Assembly: GCA_027486935.1 (NCBI GenBank)
Contig: JAIXOF010000120.1
Span: 50,815 to 114,814, forward strand
Direction of reading: 5' to 3'
Length of the DNA: 64,000 nucleotides
From: Cyanobium sp. C1_MAG_00004
GTDB taxonomy: Bacteria > Cyanobacteriota > Cyanobacteriia > PCC-6307 > Cyanobiaceae
Shown: one piece after another, positions 52,057 to 63,824 of the stretch
Numbering within the stretch: the stretch's first letter is position 1
Layout: each line of letters opens with the position of its first letter
Translations under genes and position numbers: made by a program
The notes under the pieces: generated by a model
Seen by the model: the letters and a program-made list of their open reading frames with translations, nothing else
What the model was told of the DNA's origin: nothing
The model's database searches: none

Positions 52057-54915
52057 ATGCTCAAGCTGTTGCTGGGTGATCCCAATGCCCGCAAGCTGCA
52101 GCGGTATCAGCCCCTGGTCTCCGACATCAACCTGTTGGAGGAGGAGGTGGCTGCCCTCAGCGATGAGGAGCTGCGTGCTCTGACCGTTGAATTCCGCCAG
52201 AAGCTGGAGCCGGCCGCCGGTAATCCCCAGCGTCAGCGTCAGCTGCTCGATGAGCTGCTGCCCCAGGCTTTTGCCGTGGTGCGCGAGGCCAGCAAGCGGG
52301 TGCTGGGCATGCGCCATTTCGACGTGCAGCTGATCGGCGGCATGGTGCTGCACGACGGCCAGATCGCTGAGATGAAGACCGGCGAAGGCAAGACCCTGGT
52401 CTCCACCCTGCCGGCTTACCTCAACGCGCTCACGGGGCGCGGTGTGCACGTCGTCACCGTCAACGATTACCTGGCGCGCCGTGACGCCGAAATGATGGGC
52501 CAGGTCCATCGTTTCCTGGGTCTCAGCGTCGGCCTGATCCAGCAGGACATGGCTCCGGCCGAACGGCGCCGCAACTACGCCTGCGATATCACGTACGCCA
52601 CCAACTCAGAGCTGGGTTTCGATTACCTGCGCGACAACATGGCGACCGACATCGCCGATGTGGTGCAGCGGGATTCCTATTTCTGTGTCATCGACGAGGT
52701 CGACTCGATCCTGATCGATGAGGCCCGCACCCCGTTGATCATTTCTGGCCAGGTGGAGCGGCCGCAAGAGAAGTACGAGCGTGCCAATCAGGTGGCCCAG
52801 GCGCTTGTGCGCGCCGCCGAAATGGGCAAGGACGGCATCGATCCTGAGGGTGACTACGAGGTTGACGAGAAGCAGCGCAACGTCACGCTCACCGATGAGG
52901 GTTACGCCAAGGCTGAGGAGATGCTTGGCGTTCAGGATCTGTTCAACCCGGCCGATCCCTGGGCCCATTTCATCAACAACGCCCTCAAGGCCAAGGAGCT
53001 GTTCATCAAGGATGTCAGCTATATCGTGCGCAACAACGAAGTCGTCATCGTCGACGAGGGCACCGGCCGCGTGATGCCAGGCCGCCGCTGGAGCGATGGC
53101 CTGCATCAGGCGATCGAGGCCAAGGAACGGGCGCCGATCCAGCCCGAGACCCAGACCCTGGCCAGCATCACTTACCAGAACTTCTTCCTGCTGTACGAGC
53201 GCCTGTCGGGCATGACCGGCACGGCCAAGACCGAAGAGGTGGAGTTCGAGAAGACCTACAAGCTCGAAGTCACCCAGGTGCCCACCAACCGGCCCAGCCA
53301 GCGGGCCGATTGGACCGATCAGGTCTACAAAACCGAGCCTGCCAAATGGCAGGCCGTCGCCAGCGAGATCGCCGGCGTTCACCAGCAGGGCCGCCCGGTC
53401 CTGGTGGGCACCACCAGCGTCGAAAAATCGGAGCTGCTTTCAGCCCTGCTGGCCGAGCAGCAGATCCCCCACAACCTGCTCAATGCCAAGCCCGAGAACG
53501 TCGAGCGCGAGGCCGAGATCATCGCCCAGGCCGGGCGGGCCGGTGCGGTGACGATCGCCACCAACATGGCCGGCCGCGGTACCGACATCATCTTGGGCGG
53601 CAACAGCGACTACATGGCCCGCCTCAAGGTGCGGGAGGTGTTGTTGCCCCGCCTGGTGCGCCCCGACGAGGGCCACCGTCCACCGGTGCCCCTGCAGCGC
53701 TCGGCGGGCGGCGGCGGCGGCTTCGCCGGTGGCGGCAGTGATGCCGCGGCTCCGTTCAGGGCTCCCAGCGAGGCCCGGGCGATCGGCAGCCTCTATCCCT
53801 GCCAGCTCACCCCTGAAGCCGATGAGGCCTTGGCCCGCCTGGCCCGCGACCTGGTCACGGCCTGGGGCGATCGGGCCCTGACCGTGCTCGAGCTCGAAGA
53901 GCGCCTGACCCAGGCTGCCGAAAAAGGGCCGACCGACGACGACCAGGTCCTGGCGTTGCGCAACACCATGGCCTTAATTAAGGCCGAGTACGACAGCGTC
54001 GTGCAGCCCGAAGGCCTGCAGGTGCGCGAAGCCGGCGGGCTGCATGTGATCGGCACCGAGCGCCACGAGTCGCGCCGCATTGACAACCAGTTGCGCGGCC
54101 GTGCCGGCCGCCAGGGTGACCCGGGCAGCACCCGCTTTTTCCTGTCCCTGGAAGACAACCTGCTGCGCATCTTTGGTGGCGATCGCGTCGCCGGCCTGAT
54201 GAATGCCTTCCGGGTTGAGGAAGACATGCCGATCGAGTCGCGCATGCTCAACCGTTCGCTCGAGGGGGCGCAGAAGAAGGTTGAGACCTACTACTTCGAC
54301 ATCCGCAAGCAGGTGTTCGAATACGACGAGGTGATGAGCAACCAGCGCAAGGCCGTCTACGCCGAGCGCCGTCGGGTGCTCGAGGGCCGCGACCTCAAGC
54401 TGCAGGTTCTGGGTTATGGCGAGCGCACGATCGATGACATCGTCGAGGCTTACGTGAATCCCGACCTGCCGCCTGAAGAGAACGACATGACCAGTGTCGT
54501 TGGCAAGGTCAAGGAATTCATTTATCTGCTTGAAGATCTGACACCTCAGCAGCTGGAGGGCCTTCAGTTCGATGAGCTCAAGGCTTTTCTGCAGGAGCAG
54601 ATGCGCAATGCCTATGACATCAAGGAAGGACAGATCGAGCAGGACAGCCCTGGTCTGATGCGTCAGGCTGAACGCTTCTTCATCCTGCAGCAGATCGATA
54701 CCCTCTGGCGTGAACATCTGCAGGCGATGGATGCCTTGCGTGAGTCCGTTGGTTTGCGTGGTTACGGGCAGAAAGACCCGTTGATCGAATACAAGAACGA
54801 GGGCTACGACATGTTCCTCGAGATGATGACGCAGATGCGCCGCAATGTGATCTATTCGATGTTCATGTTCCAGCCCCGCGTCCAGGCGACTGAAGAGGTC
54901 GGAACCCTCGCCTGA
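52057..54915 (+). CDS. secA: Preprotein translocase ATPase SecA
   Basis: Motor of Sec export and thylakoid translocation. 952 residues from ATG 52057. Nucleotide site GEGKT in [37 protein letters not shown], Walker [22 protein letters not shown], the preprotein cross-linking domain, then [15 protein letters not shown] and [28 protein letters not shown] Gly-rich insert ([12 protein letters not shown], about residues 551-562) interrupts the second nucleotide-binding domain, a feature of cyanobacterial SecA. The C-terminus lacks the zinc-binding cysteines of proteobacterial SecA. Contains a 16 bp palindrome at 53970-53985. Confidence 0.97.
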   Translation: MLKLLLGDPNARKLQRYQPLVSDINLLEEEVAALSDEELRALTVEFRQKLEPAAGNPQRQRQLLDELLPQAFAVVREASKRVLGMRHFDVQLIGGMVLHDGQIAEMKTGEGKTLVSTLPAYLNALTGRGVHVVTVNDYLARRDAEMMGQVHRFLGLSVGLIQQDMAPAERRRNYACDITYATNSELGFDYLRDNMATDIADVVQRDSYFCVIDEVDSILIDEARTPLIISGQVERPQEKYERANQVAQALVRAAEMGKDGIDPEGDYEVDEKQRNVTLTDEGYAKAEEMLGVQDLFNPADPWAHFINNALKAKELFIKDVSYIVRNNEVVIVDEGTGRVMPGRRWSDGLHQAIEAKERAPIQPETQTLASITYQNFFLLYERLSGMTGTAKTEEVEFEKTYKLEVTQVPTNRPSQRADWTDQVYKTEPAKWQAVASEIAGVHQQGRPVLVGTTSVEKSELLSALLAEQQIPHNLLNAKPENVEREAEIIAQAGRAGAVTIATNMAGRGTDIILGGNSDYMARLKVREVLLPRLVRPDEGHRPPVPLQRSAGGGGGFAGGGSDAAAPFRAPSEARAIGSLYPCQLTPEADEALARLARDLVTAWGDRALTVLELEERLTQAAEKGPTDDDQVLALRNTMALIKAEYDSVVQPEGLQVREAGGLHVIGTERHESRRIDNQLRGRAGRQGDPGSTRFFLSLEDNLLRIFGGDRVAGLMNAFRVEEDMPIESRMLNRSLEGAQKKVETYYFDIRKQVFEYDEVMSNQRKAVYAERRRVLEGRDLKLQVLGYGERTIDDIVEAYVNPDLPPEENDMTSVVGKVKEFIYLLEDLTPQQLEGLQFDELKAFLQEQMRNAYDIKEGQIEQDSPGLMRQAERFFILQQIDTLWREHLQAMDALRESVGLRGYGQKDPLIEYKNEGYDMFLEMMTQMRRNVIYSMFMFQPRVQATEEVGTLA
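53970..53985. other. 16 bp perfect palindrome inside secA
   Basis: GGCCTTAATTAAGGCC reads the same on both strands, codes for Ala-Leu-Ile-Lys-Ala and uses the TTA codon, rare in this DNA. Its eight-base AT core stands out in GC-rich surroundings. No function is evident. Confidence 0.6.
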
Positions 54916-54919
54916 GGCT

Positions 54920-54937
54920 GGGCCCCCGCGGGGGCCC
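54920..54937. terminator. GC palindrome between convergent secA and cysE
   Basis: GGGCCCCCGCGGGGGCCC, an 18 bp perfect palindrome four bases after the secA stop and 17 bp from the cysE stop on the other strand. It is well placed as a bidirectional terminator hairpin. No T-run follows on either side. Confidence 0.55.
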
Positions 54938-54954
54938 GATCATTCAAGCCTTCA

Positions 54955-55686
54955 TCATTCGCCCAGAAACTCCAGGATCTCCCGGTCCTTGAGGTTCTGG
55001 GCTGCTCCACCGCAGGGTTCGCTCAGGGGTCGGCCGGCCGCCAGCTGGCGCAGGCAGGCTTGGGTGCGGGCCAGTTCGCCTTCGAGGGCATCGATCCGCT
55101 CCATCAGGTTGCGGATCACGTTGGCCTCTGCATCCGGCAGGGCCGAGTGGGCCAGGGGGTCGATGCGCACCCCCGACTGGTGGATGACCCGCCCCGGGAT
55201 GCCGACCACCGTGCTGTTCGGGGCCACATCCCGCAGCACCACCGAACCGGCGCCGATGCGGGTGTTGCTGCCGACCGTGATCGCGCCCAGGACCTTGGCG
55301 CCGGCCCCCACCACGACGTTGTCCTGCAGCGTGGGATGGCGCTTGCCGATCGCCTTGCCCGTGCCCCCCAGGGTGACCCCTTGGTAGAGCAGGCAGTTGT
55401 TGCCGATTACCGCCGTTTCGCCGACGACCACGCCCATGCCGTGGTCGATGAACACCCCCTGTCCGATCCGGGCCCCGGGGTGGATCTCGACGCCGGTCAG
55501 GCTGCGCCCCAGCTGGCTGAGCAGCCGCGGCAGCAGCGGCAGGCCCACCCCCCACAGCCGGTGGCTGATGCGATGCAGCACCAGGGCATGAAAGCCCGGG
55601 TAGCAGAGCAGGATCTCGAGTCTGCCCCGGGCGGCCGGGTCACGCTCGCGGATGATCGCCAGGTCGGCCCGAATGCTGTCCAGCAT
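54955..55686 (-). CDS. cysE: Serine O-acetyltransferase
   Basis: Acetylates serine with acetyl-CoA as the first step of cysteine synthesis. The N-terminus [21 protein letters not shown] and [15 protein letters not shown] match the family helical domain. The left-handed beta-helix follows with hexapeptide repeats ([69 protein letters not shown]). 243 residues; the last 50 form a helix-rich tail typical of cyanobacterial CysE. It lies 19 bp downstream of the GntR-type gene on the same strand, so the two may be co-transcribed. Confidence 0.95.
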   Translation of the reverse strand: MLDSIRADLAIIRERDPAARGRLEILLCYPGFHALVLHRISHRLWGVGLPLLPRLLSQLGRSLTGVEIHPGARIGQGVFIDHGMGVVVGETAVIGNNCLLYQGVTLGGTGKAIGKRHPTLQDNVVVGAGAKVLGAITVGSNTRIGAGSVVLRDVAPNSTVVGIPGRVIHQSGVRIDPLAHSALPDAEANVIRNLMERIDALEGELARTQACLRQLAAGRPLSEPCGGAAQNLKDREILEFLGE

Positions 55687-55705
55687 CGCCCGAGCCTACG
55701 CAGGC

Positions 55706-56695
55706 TCAGGCGCCCAGCAGGCCGATTTCCTTGCGCAGCAGATCGATCGTGGCTGTGCCCAGATAACTCTGGGCGCAGTGCACCACCGGCAGCCGCATCA
55801 ATTGGGCCCGGTTCTGCCGCAGGGTCTGGTCCACCATTGGCAGGCTGGGCCGGTCGCACAGCACGTGGCTGGCGGCCCGCAGCAGGGCCAGCAGGCGGCT
55901 GCCGGTGTCCGGATTGGCGGTCATCACCAGCAGATCGTTGCCGCGCATGCTGTGCAGAATCACCTCGGCCGCCCGCAGGATGCCGGGGCTGATGCTCACC
56001 AGCCCCACACAGCTGCCGGTGCGCAGCTCTTTGAGCAGGTCGAGCTCGTGGCGAAAATCATTGAGATCGACCGGCACGGCCCGCACGCTGTGGCGCCGAG
56101 CGATCTCCTCGACCGGCTGCAAAAAGTAGCGGCTGGTGACCACAGTGCCGTTGTTGGCACTGTCGAGCACGGCCTCGAGCTCCTCCATCGGCACCACCTC
56201 TACGGGCACCTCCAGGTGCGGGGTCAGTTCTTCGGCGATCAGCAGCGAAGCGCCGATGTCCTCGCGGGGGGTGCTGACCAGCACCCGGGCGCCGCAGCGC
56301 AGCCGCCAGTCGATCTCGCGGGTGATCAGATCGCGGGCCTGTTGCAGGGTGCAACCGGCATTGAGCAGGCCATCGACGCTCTGCCGCACCTCGCGGTCGA
56401 TGTCGGGGATGGCCTTGTTGCGCAGCCCCGGCGGTGGCTTGAGTTCGCGGGGATTCTGCTGATCGCGCACATAGATGCCCGAACCGGCCATGGCCTCGAC
56501 CACGCCATCGGTCTCGAGCTGGCGGTAGACCTTGCTGATGGTGTTGCGATGCAGACCCGTCTGCATCGCCAGTTGGCGGGTGCTGGGCAGGCGGTGTCCA
56601 GGGGGAAAGTGACGCGCCGCAATGGCGAAGCAGATCTGGTTGTACAGCTGGGTTGAGGCCGGGATGTCGCTTTCCTGCTGGATGTGGAATCGCAC
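55706..56695 (-). CDS. GntR-family transcriptional regulator with a ligand-binding-like C-terminus
   Basis: 329 residues from GTG 56695. The N-terminal winged helix follows the GntR pattern: STQLYNQICFAIAARHFPPGHRLPSTRQLAMQTGLHRNTISKVYRQLETDGVVEAMAGSGIYV shows the usual helix-turn-helix and wing. The C-terminal 200 residues are unlike FadR or HutC effector domains and read as an alpha/beta fold (VPVEVVPMEELEAVLDSANNGTVVTSRYF, GLVSISPGILRAAEVIL). The ligand is unknown. Because cysE follows by 19 bp, regulation of sulfur assimilation is possible. The ORF continues upstream to 56833 without family features, so GTG 56695 (VRFHIQQESD) is favoured. Confidence 0.82.
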   Translation of the reverse strand: MRFHIQQESDIPASTQLYNQICFAIAARHFPPGHRLPSTRQLAMQTGLHRNTISKVYRQLETDGVVEAMAGSGIYVRDQQNPRELKPPPGLRNKAIPDIDREVRQSVDGLLNAGCTLQQARDLITREIDWRLRCGARVLVSTPREDIGASLLIAEELTPHLEVPVEVVPMEELEAVLDSANNGTVVTSRYFLQPVEEIARRHSVRAVPVDLNDFRHELDLLKELRTGSCVGLVSISPGILRAAEVILHSMRGNDLLVMTANPDTGSRLLALLRAASHVLCDRPSLPMVDQTLRQNRAQLMRLPVVHCAQSYLGTATIDLLRKEIGLLGA

Positions 56696-56793
56696 GCCGG
56701 AGTGGGCCAGATGGTCGTCTGGCCACCTTACGGACCCCTGGCACGGGTGACAATTGCCGTTGTGGCCCAACCGGGCTGATCGTCTGTTCTGCC

Positions 56794-57561
56794 GTGTCGA
56801 GCTCCCTGCCGATCGCCGCCGGTTGGCTGTCACTGCCCTCTGTGCCAGATGGGCCCCAGCTGCGCTGCTGGTGGGCCAGGCCTGAGCCCGCCGCCGGCCA
56901 GCCCCGCGGCGCCGTGTTGCTGCTGCCCGAGGTGTTCGGGCTCAATGCCTGGGTGCGGTCGGTGGCCGATCGCCTGGCGGCCGCCGGCTATGCGGTGCTG
57001 GCGATGCCGATCTTTGCCCGCACCGCCCCCGATCTGCAGCTGGACTACGACGCGGCAGGGCTGGCCGAAGGTCGGGTGCACCGCGACCAGGTCAGCGCCA
57101 AAGGCTGTCTGGCCGATGCCCGCCGTGCCATCGCCTGGCTGCAACGGCAGCCGGGCCTGGAAGATCGGCCCGTGGCCTGTGTCGGCTTCTGTTTTGGCGG
57201 CCACCTGGCGATGCTGGTGGCGACCCTGCCCCAGGTGGCCGTTACCTGTGATTTCTATGGGGCCCGGGTCTCCAGCTTCTGCCCCGGGGGCGGACCGCCG
57301 ACCCTGGCGGTGGTGCCTGCCATCGCGGGCGATCTGCTGTGCATCTGCGGTGATCAGGATCCACTGATGCCCCCTGACGAGCTGCAGGCGATCCAAGCGG
57401 CCCTGGCGCCCACAGGCGACGGTCGCCGGCGTGAGCTGCTGCTGGCCCCCGGGGCCGGCCATGGCTTCATGTGTGAGGCCCGGCCCGATTTCCAAGCGGC
57501 AGCAGCCGAACTTGGCTGGCAGACCATGCTGCAGGCCCTGGCCATGCGGCTATCTGGCTGA
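56794..57561 (+). CDS. Dienelactone hydrolase family protein
   Basis: 255 residues from GTG 56794. Alpha/beta hydrolase with the dienelactone hydrolase nucleophile cysteine in GFCFGGHLAM (Cys133), the acid in CGDQDPLMP (Asp189) and the histidine in APGAGHGFMC (His223). The N-terminal GAVLLLPEVFGLNAWVRSVADRLA block is typical. The natural substrate in cyanobacteria is not known. It is divergent from the GntR-type gene (98 bp between starts), so that regulator could control it. Confidence 0.88.
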   Translation: MSSSLPIAAGWLSLPSVPDGPQLRCWWARPEPAAGQPRGAVLLLPEVFGLNAWVRSVADRLAAAGYAVLAMPIFARTAPDLQLDYDAAGLAEGRVHRDQVSAKGCLADARRAIAWLQRQPGLEDRPVACVGFCFGGHLAMLVATLPQVAVTCDFYGARVSSFCPGGGPPTLAVVPAIAGDLLCICGDQDPLMPPDELQAIQAALAPTGDGRRRELLLAPGAGHGFMCEARPDFQAAAAELGWQTMLQALAMRLSG

Positions 57562-57619
57562 GCAGCGGCTGAGCAGCGTCTCTGAGCAGAGTCGGTGGCG
57601 GGCGCTGCCGGGGCTGCCC

Positions 57620-58318
57620 TTAATCGGCGCTGGATGGCCCAGAAGCTGCCCCAGTGGCTGCCCCGGCCGCAGCCCCTGTGGTCACGACCCTCACGGGCCT
57701 GGGCTCTTTGCCGTCTTTGCTCTCGCGGGCGGCCTTGGGTTTGGCCTCGCCTGAGGGCGCCTTGCCGGCGGCCAGCTTGCGGGGGCTCAGGAACATGATC
57801 ATGTTCCGTCCCTCCCGTTTGGGGGGCTGCTGGATCTCGGCGTTCTCCTCGAGATCCTTGGCCATGCGCATCAGCAGCACCTCGGCCAGGGCGGTGTGCT
57901 GGATTTCACGGCCGCGGAAGATCACCGTGCATTTGACCTTGTCGCCGGCCTTGAGGAAACGCACGGCCTGGCCGATGCGTACGTCGTAGTCGTGCTGGTC
58001 GATCTTGTAGCGCATCTTGACCTCCTTGACTTCGGTCTGATGCGACTTCTTCTTGGCCTCCTTGGCCTTCTTTTCCTGTTCGAACTTGTATTTGCCGTAG
58101 TCCATGATCCGGCAGACCGGTGGGTCGGCCTTCTCGCTGACCAGCACCAGGTCCAGTTCCCGGTCCCGGGCCACTTCCAGCGCCGCCTCTCGCGTGATCA
58201 CCCCCAGCTGACTGCCGTCGGCGTCGACCACCCGCAGGTTGGGGTAGCTGATGCGCTCGTTGATGTTGGGCAGCTCCCGTACGGGAGCACGGCGGTCAAA
58301 ACGGGGACGTGGAGGCAT
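57620..58318 (-). CDS. infC: Translation initiation factor IF-3
   Basis: 232 residues. N-terminal domain with [23 protein letters not shown], linker [17 protein letters not shown], and C-terminal domain with [44 protein letters not shown], the diagnostic region. A C-terminal extension of about 50 residues, basic and Ala/Gly-rich, is longer than in E. coli. The start codon is ATG, not the rare AUU used for autoregulation in E. coli. It is separate from rpmI-rplT (11106-11708). miaA lies 41 bp upstream on the same strand. Confidence 0.96.
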   Translation of the reverse strand: MPPRPRFDRRAPVRELPNINERISYPNLRVVDADGSQLGVITREAALEVARDRELDLVLVSEKADPPVCRIMDYGKYKFEQEKKAKEAKKKSHQTEVKEVKMRYKIDQHDYDVRIGQAVRFLKAGDKVKCTVIFRGREIQHTALAEVLLMRMAKDLEENAEIQQPPKREGRNMIMFLSPRKLAAGKAPSGEAKPKAARESKDGKEPRPVRVVTTGAAAGAATGAASGPSSAD

Positions 58319-58359
58319 TCAGGCGTAAGGGTTCCGGGTTGGGTTGAAACAGCAACACC

Positions 58360-59310
58360 TCACCCTAGGACGCCCGCCACCGCATTCAAGGCCTGCTGAA
58401 CCAGTTGCTGCGGATCCGAGCCCTCCAGCCAGATGGGCTGGTGCTGGCGCCGGAACCAGGTGCGCTGCCGTTTGGCGTACTGGCGGGTGCGCTGGGCGGT
58501 GATAGCGATCGCCTCGTCGCGGCTGAGCTGGCCCTCCAGATGGCGCCGGGCTTCCTCGTAACCGATGGTTCTGAGCAAGTCCAGTGCCGGCCCGAAGCGG
58601 CCCAGCAGGATTTCGGTCTCTTCGATCAGGCCGCCGCTGTACAGCCCCCGGGTGCGCTGCGCGATCCGGGTGGCCAGATCCGGTGGGTTCAGTCCCAGCT
58701 CCAGCACCCGCCAGGGGGGTGGGGCGCTGCGCTGCTGACCGCTCAGGGGGCGGCCCGTGCCATAGATCACCTCCAGGGCCCGTTGGGTGCGCACGGCGTC
58801 GGCCGGGGCGATGCGGGCGGCGGCGGCCGGGTCCGCCTGGCGCAGCAGCTGGTGACAGCTGGTCTGGCCCAGGGCCTCCAGCTGGCGGCGCAGCGCCGGC
58901 TGGGGCGCGACCGCCGGGGGGGTCATGCCTTGGGTCAGGGCCTTCAGATACAGACCCGTGCCCCCCGCCAGCAGGGCCATGGGCTGGCTGGCGGGGGCGT
59001 GCCCGTGTTCGGCCGCCACCGCGGCGCTGGCCAGGTTGCAGTACTCGTGCAGGTTGAGGGGCTGGTCGGGCTCGCGCAGATCGAGCAGTTCATGGCGCAC
59101 GGCCTGCCGCTGGGCCGCCGTCGGCTTGGCGGTGCCCACGTCCATGCCCCGGTAGACCTGCCTGGAATCGACGTTGAGCACCGCCAGGTCCAGGGCCTGG
59201 GCCAGGGCGATCGCCAGGTCGGTTTTACCGCTGGCCGTGGGGCCCAGCAGGGCGATCACCAGCGGCAGGGGGGGGTGCAGGGGGTCGGTGTCCGGGGCCA
59301 TGGACGCCAC
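58360..59310 (-). CDS. miaA: tRNA dimethylallyltransferase
   Basis: Adds the dimethylallyl group to A37 of tRNAs reading UNN codons. P-loop [70 protein letters not shown] and [17 protein letters not shown] are all present. 316 residues from ATG 59310; ATG 59301 is an alternative. Same strand as infC and divergent from gyrB, with 215 bp between starts. Confidence 0.95.
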   Translation of the reverse strand: MASMAPDTDPLHPPLPLVIALLGPTASGKTDLAIALAQALDLAVLNVDSRQVYRGMDVGTAKPTAAQRQAVRHELLDLREPDQPLNLHEYCNLASAAVAAEHGHAPASQPMALLAGGTGLYLKALTQGMTPPAVAPQPALRRQLEALGQTSCHQLLRQADPAAAARIAPADAVRTQRALEVIYGTGRPLSGQQRSAPPPWRVLELGLNPPDLATRIAQRTRGLYSGGLIEETEILLGRFGPALDLLRTIGYEEARRHLEGQLSRDEAIAITAQRTRQYAKRQRTWFRRQHQPIWLEGSDPQQLVQQALNAVAGVLG

Positions 59311-59354
59311 TCTGCCGAGGGGGTGTCACGGTGCCGGCGGCGCGGTTGCGATAG

Positions 59355-61492
<2,138 letters not shown>

Positions 61493-61493
<1 letters not shown>

Positions 61494-61795
61494 TGGTGTC
61501 CTGGCGCTGGGCCGCTCTGCTGAGCTTTGCGCTGGTGGCCCCTGCAGGTCTGCCGGCCGGTGGGGCCGAACGAAGGCTCCCTGAGGTACGCCGCCGCCAG
61601 GCAGCCCAGGAGCCCTTGCTGGCCCCGGCGCGCCTTGTGCTGCGTTGTGCGCCGCAGCAGCAGGCACCGGCGATCACAGCCGTTCCCCTGGGGGAGCCGC
61701 TGCGGGTGTTGCGCAGCTGGTGCACCGGCGCCGGCCAGCGCTGGCTCCAGGTCGAACTGGCCGGCAGCGGCCGCCGCGGCTGGATGGTCGGCTGA
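61493..61795 (+). CDS. Small exported SH3-like protein
   Basis: 100 residues. The first 25 are a signal peptide (MVSWRWAALLSFALVAPAGLPAGG). The remainder has a bacterial SH3b-like shape, LRCAPQQQAPAITAVPLGEPLRVLRSW then QRWLQVELAGSGRRGWMVG, typical for small periplasmic wall-binding domains. Start ATG 61493 overlaps the gyrB stop by one base, so it is translationally coupled to gyrase. Function unknown. It ends 3 bp from the converging glutathione peroxidase gene. Confidence 0.7.
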
Positions 61796-61798
61796 CGC

Positions 61799-62281
61799 TC
61801 AGGCGGCCAGGGCCGCCTCGATTGCGTCGATCAGTTCGCGGGACTCGGGCTCGACGGCGCTCTTGAAACGGGCCAGCACGGTGCCGTCCCGGCCGATTAG
61901 GAATTTCTCGAAATTCCAGGCCACATCTCCGGCCGGTTCGGCCTGGGTCAGGGTGATGTAAGGCTCGGTTTTGGCGCCCGCGGCATGCACCTTCTCGAAC
62001 AGCTCGAAGTTGGCCCCGAAGTTGGTCGCACAGAAGTGCTGGATCTCGGGCAGGGTGCCGGGCTCCTGGGCGCCGAAGTCATTGCAGGGAAATCCGAGGA
62101 CGGCGAACCCCTGCGGCCTGTAGGCCTCCTGCAGTTGCTGCAGTCCGGAGTATTGGCGGGTGAACCCGCAGTGGCTGGCCACGTTCACGATCAGCAGCAC
62201 CTGGCCGGCCCAGTCACCAAGGCGGCGTTCCTCACCGCCGGCATCGCGCACGCTGACGTCCTTGACAGAGAGGGATGCCAT
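61799..62281 (-). CDS. Glutathione peroxidase family protein (thiol peroxidase)
   Basis: 160 residues. The peroxidatic cysteine is in NVASHCGFTRQY (Cys38), the tetrad glutamine in FGAQEPG (Gln72), and tryptophan in AWNFEKFLIGRDG (Trp122); the asparagine follows it. It uses Cys rather than selenocysteine, and these enzymes usually act with thioredoxin or NADPH on lipid hydroperoxides. The second cysteine, in LGFPCNDFG, is at the usual position. Divergent from mgtE, with 78 bp between starts. Confidence 0.93.
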   Translation of the reverse strand: MASLSVKDVSVRDAGGEERRLGDWAGQVLLIVNVASHCGFTRQYSGLQQLQEAYRPQGFAVLGFPCNDFGAQEPGTLPEIQHFCATNFGANFELFEKVHAAGAKTEPYITLTQAEPAGDVAWNFEKFLIGRDGTVLARFKSAVEPESRELIDAIEAALAA

Positions 62282-62289
62282 ACAGAAAA

Positions 62290-62302
62290 GGGTTTCTAAC
62301 CC
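62290..62302. promoter_or_regulatory. Inverted repeat upstream of the glutathione peroxidase gene
   Basis: GGGTT-TCT-AACCC, five-base arms, 9 bp upstream of the gpx start codon in the divergent gpx/mgtE gap. It could be an operator near the gpx leader. A CATAAACT stretch (62331-62338) is a weak -10-like element for mgtE. Both are short, and neither matches a regulator motif I know. Confidence 0.25.
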
Positions 62303-62359
62303 AGAGGTTATGGCCCGGACGTTAACGACCCATAAACTCAGGCTGACGCAGTCCAGGCC

Positions 62360-63739
62360 ATGAGCGAGACCAATGGCGTCGTGCTGGCCGAAGTGGTGGC
62401 TCAGCAGTTGGAGGCGCTGCTTGAAGCCGGCAATTACGACGGTGCCAAGCTGCTGCTGAAACCGGTGCAGGAGGTGGATGCGGCCGAGGCCATCGGCAGC
62501 CTGCCGCGAACCCTGCAGGCGCTGGCGTTCCGCCTGTTGCCCAAGGATGAGGCGATTGAGGTCTACGAATACCTCGATCCGGCGGTCCAGCAGACCCTGC
62601 TTGAGCGGCTGCGCAGCGGCGAGGTGCTCGAACTGGTTGAGGAGATGTCACCCGACGACCGGGTGCGCCTGTTTGACGAGCTGCCGGCCAAGGTGGTGCG
62701 CCGGCTTCTGGCCCAGCTCAGTCCCGCCGAACGGCGGGTGACCGCCCAGCTGCTCGGTTACGAGGCCGAGACCGCCGGGCGGTTGATGACCACCGAGTTC
62801 ATTGACCTCAAGGAATTCCACAGCGCTGCCCAGGCGCTCGAAATCGTGCGGCGCCGGGCCCGGGACACCGAGACCATCTATTCGCTCTATGTGACCGATG
62901 CGTCGCGCCATCTGACCGGGATCCTGTCGTTGCGCGATCTGGTCACCGCCGAACCCGAGGCCCGGATCGGCAATGTCATGACCCGCGAGGTGGTCAGCGT
63001 CAGCACCGACACGGACCAGGAGGAAGTGGCCCGGGCGATCCAGCGCTACGACTTTCTGGCGGTGCCGGTGGTGGACCGGGAACAGCGGTTGGTGGGCATC
63101 GTCACCGTCGATGACGTGATCGACGTGATCGAGCAGGAGGCCACCCGCGACCTGTACGCCGCCGGTGCTGTGCAGGCCGGTGATGAGGACGATTATTTCC
63201 AGAGCAACCTCTTCACCGTGGCGCGCCGCCGGGTGGTCTGGCTGCTGGTGCTGCTGCTGGCCAACAGTGGCACCGCCGCCGTGATTGCGGCGATGGATGG
63301 GGTGCTCAAGCAGGTGGTGGTGCTCGCGGCCTTCATCCCGCTGCTGATCGGCACGGGCGGCAATGTCGGTGCCCAGAGCTCGACGGTGGTGATCCGGGGT
63401 CTCAGCACCCAGCGCATCCAGAGCCTGGGTCCTGGTCTGGCCATTGCCCGTGAGGCCCTTGCCGGAGCCCTGCTGGGTCTGCTGATGATGGTTGTCGTGG
63501 TGCCCTGGGCCGGGTACGTCTCCCATGGCAACTGGGTGGTGGCCTGGGCTGCGGGGCTGGCCCTGGTGGCGATCACCACCCTGGCGGCGACCGCCGGTGC
63601 GGCCCTGCCCTTGTTGTTCGATCGCATCGGGCTCGACCCCGCCCTGATGTCGGCGCCCTTTATCGCCACAGCCACCGATGTGGCCGGCGTGTTCATCTAC
63701 CTGAACCTGGCGGCCTGGTTGCTGCGATGGGCCGGCTGA
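62360..63739 (+). CDS. mgtE: Magnesium transporter MgtE
   Basis: 459 residues. The N-terminal MgtE domain is a helical superfamily with [26 protein letters not shown] and [23 protein letters not shown]. The two CBS domains (about 140-260) contain [23 protein letters not shown] and [15 protein letters not shown] five-helix transmembrane domain follows with the [18 protein letters not shown] pore motif. It senses cytosolic Mg2+ through the N and CBS parts and closes the channel at high Mg2+ (known for the family). The gene ends 85 bp before the sigma-factor start. Confidence 0.95.
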   Translation: MSETNGVVLAEVVAQQLEALLEAGNYDGAKLLLKPVQEVDAAEAIGSLPRTLQALAFRLLPKDEAIEVYEYLDPAVQQTLLERLRSGEVLELVEEMSPDDRVRLFDELPAKVVRRLLAQLSPAERRVTAQLLGYEAETAGRLMTTEFIDLKEFHSAAQALEIVRRRARDTETIYSLYVTDASRHLTGILSLRDLVTAEPEARIGNVMTREVVSVSTDTDQEEVARAIQRYDFLAVPVVDREQRLVGIVTVDDVIDVIEQEATRDLYAAGAVQAGDEDDYFQSNLFTVARRRVVWLLVLLLANSGTAAVIAAMDGVLKQVVVLAAFIPLLIGTGGNVGAQSSTVVIRGLSTQRIQSLGPGLAIAREALAGALLGLLMMVVVVPWAGYVSHGNWVVAWAAGLALVAITTLAATAGAALPLLFDRIGLDPALMSAPFIATATDVAGVFIYLNLAAWLLRWAG

Positions 63740-63775
63740 GGCTCAGACGGGAGATCGGGGCCTAGATGAGAGGAG

Positions 63776-63805
63776 TTCACACTTCTTCAGGTTAGGCTTT
63801 ACAGA
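63776..63805 (+). promoter_or_regulatory. Weak promoter-like element before the sigma-factor gene
   Basis: TTCACA (63776-63781) and TACAGA (63800-63805) with an 18-base spacer lie 19 bp before the GTG of the sigma-factor gene. They match the -35 and -10 consensus only partly, but this is the most AT-rich part of the gap. Confidence 0.25.
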
Positions 63806-63824
63806 TCTTCAAGGCATTGGCCCC

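Noticed and set aside
63740..63824. Yfr1-like small RNA suggested by AGGAGTTCACAC before the sigma-factor gene
   Set aside because: The Yfr1 core is CTCCTCACAC-like in a defined two-hairpin context. The match here is partial and the flanking hairpins are missing.
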